Below are positions 1 to 8,817 of a DNA stretch of 34,211 bases, one piece after another; the stretch's first letter is position 1, and each line of letters begins with the position of its first letter. Source of the stretch: Candidatus Nitrosopumilus sp. (GTDB taxonomy: Archaea > Thermoproteota > Nitrososphaeria > Nitrososphaerales > Nitrosopumilaceae); the NCBI GenBank assembly GCA_014384555.1, contig JACNFR010000043.1, positions 1 to 34,211 on the forward strand, written 5' to 3'. The notes under the pieces are model-generated. The model searched no databases. It worked only from the letters and a program-made list of their open reading frames with translations, and was not told the origin of the DNA. The translations under genes and the position numbers were made by a program.

Positions 1-57
1 AGAAAATGGTGTTTTATTCAAATATGATGAAATTCAACTTTACTCAACGGATAAGAT

Positions 58-243
58 ATGGGTAGAACATGTAGAGGGATTTGTATTATGCATAAAGCAA
101 AACCAGTCCCCAATAGAATTAGATATGAAATTGGTCAAAAACGATGTACATTTTGTGGTATTTTCGTATTATCAGATAATCCTAGATGCATGTGTTGTAA
201 AGCAGTTTTGAGAACAAAGCCTAGAAGTAAAAAGAGAGCATAA
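58..243 (+). CDS. Small zinc-finger-like protein (CxxC ... CxCC), thaumarchaeal conserved hypothetical
   Basis: ATG at 58; 61 aa, basic, with CTFC and CMCC knuckles and a KKRA basic tail. Confidence 0.75.
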   Translation: MGRTCRGICIMHKAKPVPNRIRYEIGQKRCTFCGIFVLSDNPRCMCCKAVLRTKPRSKKRA

Positions 244-864
244 TCATATTTCTTGCTTTAGTTGTTTTAGAAATTCCCTGAGTACAATAGTTCTCTTTTT
301 TGCCTCAATTTTACCTGATTTTGTGTTCATAAGAGACTCTAGTTTAAGCAATTTTTGATAAAAATGGTCTACAGTCCATGTTTTATCATCAGGAGTTCTT
401 GTTGTACAAAACGGATCATCAATATTGTAAAAGGGCCTCTTAAGAGAACCACCAGTTGCAAAAACTCTTGCAAGTCCTATTGCACCTAAAGCATCTAGTC
501 TATCAGCATCTTGGAGAATTTTCCCTTCAAGAGTTTCAGGAATTTTATTTTGTGAAAAACTATGATCAAGTATTGCATCAGAAACAATTGTTATTTCATT
601 ATTTGAAAAACCATATTTTTTCAAAATAGATTTAGATTTTTGTGCACTTTCCGTAGAAGAATTTTTTGAACGCTTGTCAGATTTGGGATATGAGACCACA
701 TCATGTAATAGTGCAGCACTAAGAACTAATTTTTCATTTGCTTTTTCTTTTTTACATAATTTTTGTGCATTTTTGTATACTCTCATAATATGTTCAAAAT
801 CATGCGCAGAATCATTGTCAATTATTTCTTTTACTTCATTTTTTATAGAATCGAGAACGTTCAT
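244..864 (-). CDS. HD-domain metal-dependent phosphohydrolase
   Basis: HDFEHIMRVYKNA...LLHDV...DHSF...LQDADRLDALGAIG motifs typical of the HD superfamily (YedJ-like). Confidence 0.85.
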   Translation of the reverse strand: MNVLDSIKNEVKEIIDNDSAHDFEHIMRVYKNAQKLCKKEKANEKLVLSAALLHDVVSYPKSDKRSKNSSTESAQKSKSILKKYGFSNNEITIVSDAILDHSFSQNKIPETLEGKILQDADRLDALGAIGLARVFATGGSLKRPFYNIDDPFCTTRTPDDKTWTVDHFYQKLLKLESLMNTKSGKIEAKKRTIVLREFLKQLKQEI

Positions 865-1485
865 TTAGAATCTCCATATTTTTGGTTTAACAAATTTTAT
901 TTTCCTCTGAGTAATTAATAGTGTCCAATTAACAGATGCAAAAAGAACAATCAAACCAATCCCAGCCCCATCAATTAACAATATTCCTGTAAGTCGGTCT
1001 TCAAATAATTCTAAGAATGGAGTCAAAACGGCATTGCCAGAATAAATCATAATGATATATGAAATAGTTCTACCAAACCAAAATCCAACATAGATACCCA
1101 AACTTTTGGCACGCATTAACCCATAGGCAATAAACAACATGTTACTTGGAAGGGGGGTTGCACCAAATAGAAAAGATGCAATAACATAACCGTATTTTTT
1201 TTGGTTGAGATAATTTCCAATCACATCAAGATTAGATTTTTGCTCTTCTGCAACAAATCGTCTAAATAGTACGCTAATTCGTTTAAGAATAAATCTGCCA
1301 ATAGTAGCTCCTGTAGCACCAACCATAGCAAGAATTACAACATTCAAAGTTGGATCTAGAAGATAAAATGATGTTAAGATAATCCAGCTTGGAGGCATCA
1401 GGATGGGGGATGCATTTACTCCAATTAGTGCAAGAAAAATTCCAAAATATGAAAATTTTCCAAAAATTTCAAAAATATCTAACAT
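865..1485 (-). CDS. Multi-pass membrane protein, possibly VTT/DedA-like
   Basis: Several hydrophobic segments; GATGATIGR and FLFGATPLPSN resemble VTT-domain loops; abuts the HD gene (864/865). Confidence 0.6.
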   Translation of the reverse strand: MLDIFEIFGKFSYFGIFLALIGVNASPILMPPSWIILTSFYLLDPTLNVVILAMVGATGATIGRFILKRISVLFRRFVAEEQKSNLDVIGNYLNQKKYGYVIASFLFGATPLPSNMLFIAYGLMRAKSLGIYVGFWFGRTISYIIMIYSGNAVLTPFLELFEDRLTGILLIDGAGIGLIVLFASVNWTLLITQRKIKFVKPKIWRF

Positions 1486-1669
1486 CTTTCAAAAAACATA
1501 CTATTTTTTTTGTTTCTAAACCCTTGGATTCTCATTTAGTCATGAAAAAATTTCATTCTGATCTAAAAAATTATAAAAATTACATGTTTTTGAAAACAAT
1601 GATCAGGTATTGTAACAAATTGGATCAATCATGCAATATCCTTATATGCAATTTATGCGTACAGTAGCC

Positions 1670-1792
1670 ATGACAGAGATGGTTTGGAAGTGTTTTAGAT
1701 GCAATTTATCTTTCAAAGACGACCAATTAGCTGAAATGCATAAGCAAATTTCAGAACATTCTGTTACTAAAGTAAAGACAATTGTAGCATAA
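1670..1792 (+). CDS. Short C2H2 zinc finger protein (not in supplied ORF track)
   Basis: Read directly: MTEMVWKCFRCNLSFKDDQLAEMHKQISEHSVTKVKTIVA*. CX2C-X12-HX5H-type finger. In-frame upstream ATG at 1631 gives a 53-aa form, but a TATA-like cttatatg around 1640-1647 fits a leaderless start at 1670. Confidence 0.65.
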   Translation: MTEMVWKCFRCNLSFKDDQLAEMHKQISEHSVTKVKTIVA

Positions 1793-1836
1793 TTAGAAGA
1801 ATTTTATAAAAAATCATCATTTTAATTAAAATTTAG

Positions 1837-1937
1837 TGCAGAGGGTGGGATTCGAACCCACGAACTCCTGAGAGAAGGGATTTCCAATATCATGGATCTT
1901 GAGTCCCTCTCGGTTGACCGGGCTTCGATACCTCTGC
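1837..1937 (-). tRNA. tRNA-Leu(CAA) with ~16-nt intron at 37/38 (about 1882-1897)
   Basis: Reverse complement GCAGAGG...CCTCTGC + A; T arm GTGGG-TTCGAAT-CCCAC; long variable arm; anticodon stem AGGGA/TCCCT, loop CTCAAG|ATCCATGATATTGGAA|A. Confidence 0.9.
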
Positions 1938-2056
1938 AATGAGATACAGTATAGACCAATATTTCTCGATTACTATTTTGACAAATTAAAAAGATGATCC
2001 CTCAATTTGTTAATTTTTTGACAAAGCTTATAATCGTGCGACATGGCTTCAAAAAT

Positions 2057-2368
2057 ATGGCAGAATCAGTACCAATTTCCGAAGCAAAAAAAATGCGAAG
2101 CGGAGTTAATGTTGAAGCTGAAATAATTAGCAAGACCGAGCCACGAACTGTGAATCTCAAAAGTGGAGGAACAGTAGATGTTTGTGATGCAACAATAGCT
2201 AATGAAGACAAATCAGAAGAAAACAAAATGAAACTTACATTGTGGGGAGATGATATCAAAGCATTTGATGTAGGAGATAACATAGTTATCGAAAACGGAT
2301 ATACAAATGAGTTCAAAGGTGAAGTTTCCTTAACAAAAGGCAAATTTGGCACCATGAAAAAAGTATAG
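2057..2368 (+). CDS. OB-fold nucleic-acid-binding (RPA/SSB-like) protein
   Basis: Sequence from MAESVPISEAKKMRSGVNVEAEIISKTEPRTV...TLWGDDIKAFDVGDNIVIENGYTNEFKGEVSLTKGKFG matches archaeal single OB-fold RPA-like proteins. Internal start at 2057 preferred over 1994. Confidence 0.75.
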   Translation: MAESVPISEAKKMRSGVNVEAEIISKTEPRTVNLKSGGTVDVCDATIANEDKSEENKMKLTLWGDDIKAFDVGDNIVIENGYTNEFKGEVSLTKGKFGTMKKV

Positions 2369-2369
2369 C

Positions 2370-2975
2370 CTAAAAATTTCTTTTATTATTAAAATTATTT
2401 TTTAAATCTACCAAAACTACAATTGTACCAATAATTGAAATTATTATTCCTAAAAGAAGTAGGACCCCAGAAATGGCAAAAGGTAAGACAATATTCATTA
2501 TAGGCGAATCAGGATCAGATAAGGCATCAGTGTTTTCGGGATCTTCAGAAAACATCACAACAATATTTACTGGTCTTGAACCAATATTTTGAATTTCAAA
2601 ATTCAAGGTGTCAGATTGTACAATTTCTAATGCTTCAAATAAAATGGGTTCAGACATTACAAATTCACCAAAATCATCTCCAAAAATATTTGAAATTTTA
2701 ATCAATAATCCATCTGCAGATTTGAAATCTATAATTTGAATTCCCCAAAGCAGAGGAGTATCATATGAGGAAGCACCATATGACACGTATGCTAGTTCGC
2801 CAGGCATAATTTGAATTTCATTAGTTACTTCATCAAACATTCCTTCAAAGAGAGTAGCCATCGAAAGATCATTTGGACCTGAAATATTAGATGGGACAAT
2901 AGACATGGCAATAGAAAGAGAAATTCCAACCAAGACTAAACCTACAACTATAATTATTAATCCACGTTTGTTCAT
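2370..2975 (-). CDS. Membrane-anchored hypothetical protein (N- and C-terminal TM segments)
   Basis: N-terminal TM GLIIIVVGLVLVGISLSIAMSI; C-terminal TM VLPFAISGVLLLLGIIISIIGTIVVLV. Confidence 0.6.
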   Translation of the reverse strand: MNKRGLIIIVVGLVLVGISLSIAMSIVPSNISGPNDLSMATLFEGMFDEVTNEIQIMPGELAYVSYGASSYDTPLLWGIQIIDFKSADGLLIKISNIFGDDFGEFVMSEPILFEALEIVQSDTLNFEIQNIGSRPVNIVVMFSEDPENTDALSDPDSPIMNIVLPFAISGVLLLLGIIISIIGTIVVLVDLKNNFNNKRNF

Positions 2976-3001
2976 TTTAAAAATTAAAAATAAACTAAAG
3001 A

Positions 3002-4051
3002 TTATCTGCGTCTAGATTTCTTTTTAGCTGCAGTCTTTTTCTTTGCTGGTTTCTTTTTAGCTGCAGTCTTTTTCTTTGCTGGTTTCTTTTTAGCTGCAGT
3101 CTTTTTCTTTGCTGGTTTCTTTTTAGCTGCAGTCTTTTTCTTTGCTGGTTTCTTTTTAGCTGCAGTCTTTTTCTTTGCTGGTTTCTTTTTAGCTGCAGTC
3201 TTTTTCTTTGCTGGTTTCTTTTTAGCTGCAGTCTTTTTCTTTGCTGGTTTCTTTTTAGCTGCAGTCTTTTTCTTTGCTGGTTTCTTTTTAGCTGCAGTCT
3301 TTTTCTTTGCTGGTTTCTTTTTAGCTGCAGTCTTTTTCTTTGCTGGTTTCTTTTTAGCTACAGTCTTTTTCTTTGCTGGTTTCTTTTTAGCTGCAGTCTT
3401 TTTCTTTGCCAACAATTCTTTTAATTTTGAATATGCATTATCTAATGATTTTTGAACTGATTCTTCTGCCTTTGTTCGTCTTTCTAATTCTTTAAGGAAT
3501 TTTTGTGCAGATTTGCGACTTTCGATTTTTGCTTCTCGCAATGATGGTTTTGTTTTAGTTTGATTTTGTATTTTTGTAACAATTTTTGATTGAATATCAG
3601 AGAAACTGGTAACGTCACCTGAAATCTTTTTTGCAGTTTTTTGTCTGCTTTTAATTTCTTCATTTAGTTCATTTACATGATCATTTAATGAGCGTAATCT
3701 AGCCTCAGCATTTTGTTTTTCAAGAGGGTTTTCAGCAAATTCAATTTCTTGTTCAGTCTGTTCAATTGCTTCTTTTTCTTGACCTAGTCTTTGCTCTGCT
3801 GCGGCTATCAACCTTCCAATACTCTCCAGTTGGGAATTTTTCCTAGTTAAAACAGTGGAGACATCAGTAGATTCTTCCTTTTCTGATTCTATTTTTTTAT
3901 CAATTGATTGTAAACCAGATGAAGAACGTTTTTCAGTAGCGCGAAATGCTTTAACTTGATCTTCTGCTTTCTTACGTAGCTTTGTTGCTTCTTGCTTCTT
4001 TTGACGTAATTGAATTACTAACTTTTCTAATGATGCCAATGATTGAATCAA
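3002..4051 (-). CDS. Coiled-coil protein with histone-H1/AlgP-like lysine-rich C-terminal tail
   Basis: N-terminal ~215 aa Glu/Lys/Gln-rich coiled coil; C-terminal (AKKKTAAKKKP)n then SRRR. Confidence 0.8.
   Translation of the reverse strand: MIQSLASLEKLVIQLRQKKQEATKLRKKAEDQVKAFRATEKRSSSGLQSIDKKIESEKEESTDVSTVLTRKNSQLESIGRLIAAAEQRLGQEKEAIEQTEQEIEFAENPLEKQNAEARLRSLNDHVNELNEEIKSRQKTAKKISGDVTSFSDIQSKIVTKIQNQTKTKPSLREAKIESRKSAQKFLKELERRTKAEESVQKSLDNAYSKLKELLAKKKTAAKKKPAKKKTVAKKKPAKKKTAAKKKPAKKKTAAKKKPAKKKTAAKKKPAKKKTAAKKKPAKKKTAAKKKPAKKKTAAKKKPAKKKTAAKKKPAKKKTAAKKKPAKKKTAAKKKPAKKKTAAKKKSRRR
3010..3412. repeat. 33-bp tandem repeat, ~12 copies, encoding AKKKTAAKKKP
   Basis: agctgcagtctttttctttgctggtttcttttt recurs every 33 bp from ~3026 to ~3389; one copy carries agctacagtc (A to V) near 3358. 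Confidence 0.95.
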
Positions 4052-4176
4052 GACAAATGGGCCGGTTAAGTGGTGGACATAATCATGTGTTGACTTTCAT
4101 GTAAAGAAAATTGACTTAATTTGATCGCTAAAAACGATTTTTTAAAAAATATTAGTTAAGAGAAGTTAGCATTATC

Positions 4177-4488
4177 ATGGAATTTCATCCAAAAGATTTG
4201 CCCATATCAAAAACATATGATCTAAAAAATGAGAAAGAAGCAATGATAGCAGTTGAAGACATGGTAAAACTCGGATTTAAGGGGAAAAAAGAAGGTTACA
4301 AGGTATTAATGCCAAAAGAATCAAAAATTGCAAAAAGAATCGGTTATTCTGTAACAACAGGAATCACAACAGGATTAGGACAAAAAAATGAAGATAGAGA
4401 TATCAAATATTGGACATATCATCATGATGATGATCATTATGCAATAGTTTTGATTCACCGGGATAATGTTGCAGAGTTAGATTTTTGA
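4177..4488 (+). CDS. Conserved hypothetical protein
   Basis: 103-aa ORF, good codon usage, 12-nt convergent overlap with the PAP2 gene. Confidence 0.6.
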   Translation: MEFHPKDLPISKTYDLKNEKEAMIAVEDMVKLGFKGKKEGYKVLMPKESKIAKRIGYSVTTGITTGLGQKNEDRDIKYWTYHHDDDHYAIVLIHRDNVAELDF

Positions 4489-5145
4489 TTTATCAAAAAT
4501 TTTGTAAAGTTTGGTTCTTTTTGCCATCACTCCAGCTAGCATTACTCCAATCACAGTTCCACCAATTACATCCATTGGATAATGCTCTAAAACATAGAGT
4601 CTGCTTAATGAAATTAGAATAGGATACAAAAACATCAGATATGCCCCACGTGGAAATCTCTCAGATAGAGCATACCCCAAAATAATTGCAAATATCATAG
4701 ATCTTGCAGCATGTCCAGAAGGAAATGAGGCATCGTACCCACCTTCACAAAACAAGGCAAAGGTATCTTTGCTAACAGGTACTGGGAATTGAACTGCATC
4801 ATATTCAAAATCAGGCCTATCCCTATCAACACCGCATTTTACATACCCAGTAAGTAGTGTGGATATTACAATCAAAATCATCAAAGTAATTCCAACACGA
4901 CGGGTTTTTGGAATAATTAGTACAAAAATAGCAAATCCCAGCATCCATAAAGCCTCACCACTTTCGGTAATTGATTGCATTATGAGATCAAGTGTAGGAT
5001 TTCCAACATGTTCAGAAAAAAATGAAATTACACCATGATCAAAACTGTCTGTAATTTCAAAGTATACAAGAACAGTAAGAATTAGAAATAAAATAGTAAG
5101 TAAAACAAAGGAGCGAGACCTAATATCAAAAAGCCAATTTTGCAA
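4477..5145 (-). CDS. PAP2-family membrane phosphatase
   Basis: DRDRPDFEYD, SFPSGHAARS and SLSRLYVLEHYPMDVIGG match the three PAP2 signature motifs; multi-TM. Confidence 0.88.
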   Translation of the reverse strand: MQNWLFDIRSRSFVLLTILFLILTVLVYFEITDSFDHGVISFFSEHVGNPTLDLIMQSITESGEALWMLGFAIFVLIIPKTRRVGITLMILIVISTLLTGYVKCGVDRDRPDFEYDAVQFPVPVSKDTFALFCEGGYDASFPSGHAARSMIFAIILGYALSERFPRGAYLMFLYPILISLSRLYVLEHYPMDVIGGTVIGVMLAGVMAKRTKLYKIFDKSKI

Positions 5146-5248
5146 TTAATTAAACCTCAAGCACATGTCTTTTAATTTTTGTCAATAGATAAGTTTTGAA
5201 ATAAAAAATAAAGAAAGTAATTGTGATCGACTCAAAGAATTTAACCAA

Positions 5249-6475
5249 GTGGACAATAGACAAGGCGTGAAAGTACTCACACTAGATGATTTTGACCTAA
5301 AAGGCAAGACCGTTTTTTTGAGAGTGGACATGAACTGTCCAATTGACCCTGAAACACTTGAAATTTCAGGTACTAGGAGAATTGAAGAAGCAATAGAAAC
5401 TCTTGATTCATTAAAAGAATCCAAAGTTGTCATCGGATCACACCAGGGCAGAGTTGGAAATAACGAATATACTGGAATGGACAAACATGCCAAAGTTCTT
5501 GAAAAACTAATGGGTAGAAAAATAAAATATGTTGAGGATACTATTGGGGAAGCTGCACAAAATGCAATTAAAAATTTAGAAGAGGGAGAAATTTTACTTT
5601 TAGATAATCTTAGATTATGTGCTGAAGAGAATTATGAATTTACTCCAGAAAATGCAGCTAAAACAATAATGGTCTCTCGTTTATCGAAATTGTTTGATCT
5701 TATAGTACTAGATTCATTTCCTAGCGCACATAGATCACACCCATCAATAATTGGATTTCCACAGGTTCTCCCAGCTTGTGCAGGAAGGATTGTTGAGAGA
5801 GAAGTTAGAAATCTAGATGAAATTATGACAGTTTCTAAAGCACCGCACGTTATCGTGTTAGGAGGTTCAAAAATTCCAGATAGACTTGAAGCAATAAAAT
5901 TACTGATTCAAAATGGTCGTGCAGACCATGTTCTATTGACAGGGTTAATTGGAAATGTGTTCATGCGTGCACAAGCTAGAATCAAATCACCTTTAGGAAT
6001 AGAGAGAGAAGATGAAGTAGTTGCAAAAGCTCATTCTTTGATAGGTGAATATCCAGATGTCTTTGCCACTCCAGTAGACATTGCAATTAACAAGGATGGA
6101 GCAAGAGTCGAGATGGATGTAAGGGAGATGGGTAAGGGAGATAAAATATTTGATTTAGGTCCAAAGACAGTAGAATATTATTCAAAATTAATTACAGGTG
6201 CAGGAACTGTATTTATCAGCGGGCCTGCAGGATTTTTTGAAAAAGAGAATTTCAGTTATGGAACTAAAGCATTGTTAAATGCAGTTGCAAATTCAATGGC
6301 AACCACAATTGTCAGTGGAGGACATCTCACTACAGCATTAAAACAGCAAGGATTGGTAGATAAAATCAATCATATCAGTACAGCTGGTGGTGCATTGGTA
6401 CTTTATCTTACAGGAGAGAAACTACCAATGATAAGTGCATTAGAAGATGCTGCAATTAAATACAAATCTAAATAG
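5249..6475 (+). CDS. pgk: Phosphoglycerate kinase
   Basis: KTVFLRVDMNCPID, GSHQGRVG, LLLDNLRLCAEEN, VIVLGGSKIPDR, STAGGALVLYLTG; GTG start at 5249 or a slightly downstream GTG. Confidence 0.92.
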   Translation: MDNRQGVKVLTLDDFDLKGKTVFLRVDMNCPIDPETLEISGTRRIEEAIETLDSLKESKVVIGSHQGRVGNNEYTGMDKHAKVLEKLMGRKIKYVEDTIGEAAQNAIKNLEEGEILLLDNLRLCAEENYEFTPENAAKTIMVSRLSKLFDLIVLDSFPSAHRSHPSIIGFPQVLPACAGRIVEREVRNLDEIMTVSKAPHVIVLGGSKIPDRLEAIKLLIQNGRADHVLLTGLIGNVFMRAQARIKSPLGIEREDEVVAKAHSLIGEYPDVFATPVDIAINKDGARVEMDVREMGKGDKIFDLGPKTVEYYSKLITGAGTVFISGPAGFFEKENFSYGTKALLNAVANSMATTIVSGGHLTTALKQQGLVDKINHISTAGGALVLYLTGEKLPMISALEDAAIKYKSK

Positions 6476-6815
6476 AAGATTTGCAAGAAGGGTTAGGACA
6501 TTTTCTTTCTTCAGATGATCCCAAGTAGATATCATTACCGCATGCATTACAATGGAATTTCTCCATAGGATCAAATAGTTTCAGATACATTGTGGTAAAG
6601 TTTTGTGCAATATTTCTTGCCAGACCAGAATCACATAATTCATTGAAGAATGATTCAGTATCGTCAATTATCCAAGAAGGGTCTAAATCACCATTTGCTT
6701 TTAGGATGTCAAAAATTTCATCATTTGTGAATTTAGTATCAATATCGTTGTATTTTTCAAAGATGATTTTTCTAATTTGAAGTGCAATTGGAACTGTAGG
6801 AGTAAAATCACTCAT
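6468..6815 (-). CDS. Hypothetical protein with C-terminal zinc ribbon, end of suf cluster
   Basis: CNACGNDIYLGSSEERKCPNPSC; helical N-terminal part; starts 1 nt after the sufU stop. Confidence 0.65.
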   Translation of the reverse strand: MSDFTPTVPIALQIRKIIFEKYNDIDTKFTNDEIFDILKANGDLDPSWIIDDTESFFNELCDSGLARNIAQNFTTMYLKLFDPMEKFHCNACGNDIYLGSSEERKCPNPSCKSSI

Positions 6816-6816
6816 A

Positions 6817-7260
6817 CTAGTACAGATTTTCTGCCTCTTCTTTTAGTTTGTCCACATCTTCAGCATCTTTTAGATTCTTGCCAATGTAGGTATAAAGAGC
6901 AGATTTGAGTACCTTGAGAGAAAGCAATGCACATTTGATTCTGACAGCCTGTAGATGTTCAAGACCTAATTCACTTAGAACATCATTTTTTTCAAGGGCT
7001 CTTGCTTCTTCAAGAGTTTTACCCTTTGTAATTTCAGTTAATACCGAAGAGCAGGCCATGCAAATTGCACATCCTTTTCCATGAAATTTAATATCAGTAA
7101 CTTTGTTTTCATCAATTTTCATATCAATGTCAATACTATCACCACACAGGGGATTAGAGTCGTGGAATGTCACATCATGATTTTCAATTTCGCCATAGTT
7201 GATTGGATTTCTTGAGTAATCAACAATCATTTCATGGTAAATGTCTGCATTGCTACTCAT
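6817..7260 (-). CDS. sufU: SufU/IscU-type Fe-S cluster assembly scaffold
   Basis: NPLCGDSIDIDMKI, GKGCAICMACSSVLTEITKGK, and RIKCALLSLKVL give the three scaffold cysteines. Confidence 0.9.
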   Translation of the reverse strand: MSSNADIYHEMIVDYSRNPINYGEIENHDVTFHDSNPLCGDSIDIDMKIDENKVTDIKFHGKGCAICMACSSVLTEITKGKTLEEARALEKNDVLSELGLEHLQAVRIKCALLSLKVLKSALYTYIGKNLKDAEDVDKLKEEAENLY

Positions 7261-8501
7261 AGTTTGAACACCTTTGCCACAATATTTAATGAATTTACCA
7301 GAATATCAATGTCTTGTTTAGTATTGTAAATGTAAAAGCTAGCCCTGGATGTTGCTGCAACATTTAGTCGCTCCATCAATACTTGTGCACAGTGATGACC
7401 AGATCTAACTGAAATTCCCTCTTCATCAATAATTTGAGCAACATCATGAGGGTGAACATCTGCAAAATTAAATGAGATAACACCTCCACGTTTTGAAATA
7501 TCTTTTGTTCCATAGATATGAAGTCCTTTAACTTCAGATAATTTTTCTATAGCATATTTTGTTAATTCAATTTCATGTTCTCTAACATTGTCCATCCCAA
7601 TTTTAGTGAGATAGTCAATTGCAGCACCTAAACCAACAACATCTGCAATGTTAGGAGTACCTGCCTCAAATTTGTAAGGCAAATCATTCCAGGTAGTTTC
7701 ATACTTGTGAACCTCTCTGATCATGTCACCACCACCATGAAAGGGGCTCATGGTTTGCAGTACAGGCTTTCTAACCCACAAAACTCCAATTCCAGTTGGT
7801 CCAAGCATTTTGTGACCAGAAAATGCAAAAAAATCACATCCTAGTTTTTCAAGGTCAACTTTCATATGAGGAACTGCCTGTGCACCATCAACTAAGGTAA
7901 GAACACCTGCGGCTTTACATTTCTCAATAATTTTTTCAGCATTAGTAATTGTTCCAAGAACATTTGACATTAAACTAAAAGTTACAAGTTTGACTTTTCC
8001 TGTTGCCAGGAGTTTATCAAGATCATCTAAAATTAATTCACCATCATCATCCATTCCAATGTATTCTAGTTTAGCATGTTTCTCCTGAGTTAGAAGTTGC
8101 CATGGTACAATGTTACTATGGTGTTCATATTCAGTAGTTACAATAATGTCCCCTTCGTTGATGTGAGGTCTTCCCCATGCATATGCAACTAGATTAATTG
8201 CCTCAGTAGTACCTCTAACAAAAATAATTTCTTGACGATTTTTTATGTTAACAAAGTTTGCAATTTTATCTCGTACTGCCTCATATGCTTCAGTTGCTTC
8301 TTCAGCTAGTGCATAAACTGCTCTGTGAATATTTGCATTGTGATTTTGATAATAATCAGTGATAGCATCAATTACCTGATTTGGTTTTTGTGTTGTAGAT
8401 GCATTGTCTAAATAAACAAGAGGTTTGTTATCTCTGACAGTTCTTTTTAGAATTGGAAAGTCATTTCTTAAATTTTCAAATAATGATTCTGTACTTTGCA
8501 T
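7257..8501 (-). CDS. sufS: SufS-type cysteine desulfurase
   Basis: YLDNASTTQKP, ATEAINLVA, EYEHHSNIVPWQ, DGAQAVPHMKVD, FSGHKMLGPTGIGVLW (PLP Lys), RSGHHCAQ (active-site Cys). Confidence 0.95.
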   Translation of the reverse strand: MQSTESLFENLRNDFPILKRTVRDNKPLVYLDNASTTQKPNQVIDAITDYYQNHNANIHRAVYALAEEATEAYEAVRDKIANFVNIKNRQEIIFVRGTTEAINLVAYAWGRPHINEGDIIVTTEYEHHSNIVPWQLLTQEKHAKLEYIGMDDDGELILDDLDKLLATGKVKLVTFSLMSNVLGTITNAEKIIEKCKAAGVLTLVDGAQAVPHMKVDLEKLGCDFFAFSGHKMLGPTGIGVLWVRKPVLQTMSPFHGGGDMIREVHKYETTWNDLPYKFEAGTPNIADVVGLGAAIDYLTKIGMDNVREHEIELTKYAIEKLSEVKGLHIYGTKDISKRGGVISFNFADVHPHDVAQIIDEEGISVRSGHHCAQVLMERLNVAATSRASFYIYNTKQDIDILVNSLNIVAKVFKL

Positions 8502-8504
8502 ATC

Positions 8505-8786
8505 TTAAAGCTCCACGTAAATTTCATCGGCGTCTATTTTAACATTGTATATTTTTAGAGGAGTTTCAGCAGGAAGATTTTGTGGTTCGCCATTTACTAA
8601 ATTAAAGACTGAGAGATGCAAAGGACATCTAACACCTTCATCACTTAGAAAACCAGTAGAAAGATCAGCATCAGCATGAGTGCAAATTAAATCAGTTGCA
8701 TGAATTTTACCCTTTAGATTAGCAATCAAGAGTTTCTTATCTTCGTGAACAAATCCAAAAAGTTGGCCTTCTTTTACCTGCTCCAT
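8505..8786 (-). CDS. Rieske-type [2Fe-2S] ferredoxin within suf operon
   Basis: CTHADADL...RCPLHLSVFN = CxH-Xn-CxxH Rieske ligands. ORF is open to 8885, but MEQVKEGQLFGF at 8786 is the likely start (downstream of the sufD stop). Confidence 0.85.
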   Translation of the reverse strand: MEQVKEGQLFGFVHEDKKLLIANLKGKIHATDLICTHADADLSTGFLSDEGVRCPLHLSVFNLVNGEPQNLPAETPLKIYNVKIDADEIYVEL

Positions 8787-8817
8787 ACTGCAAGCTTTAA
8801 TCCATTCAGACAAAATA

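Noticed and set aside
1389-1667. 92-aa plus-strand ORF
   Set aside because: Begins antisense inside the membrane-protein gene, no recognisable domain, and overlaps the promoter area of the C2H2 gene.
2002-2355. 117-aa minus ORF
   Set aside because: Fully antisense to the OB-fold gene; Ser/Leu-rich shadow translation.
3010-3412. Regular 33-bp repeat resembling a CRISPR array
   Set aside because: Repeats are directly adjacent without unique spacers and are in frame coding for AKKKTAAKKKP.
4108-4160. Weak inverted repeat atcg-ctaaaaa-cgat
   Set aside because: Only 4-bp arms in AT-rich sequence; expected by chance.
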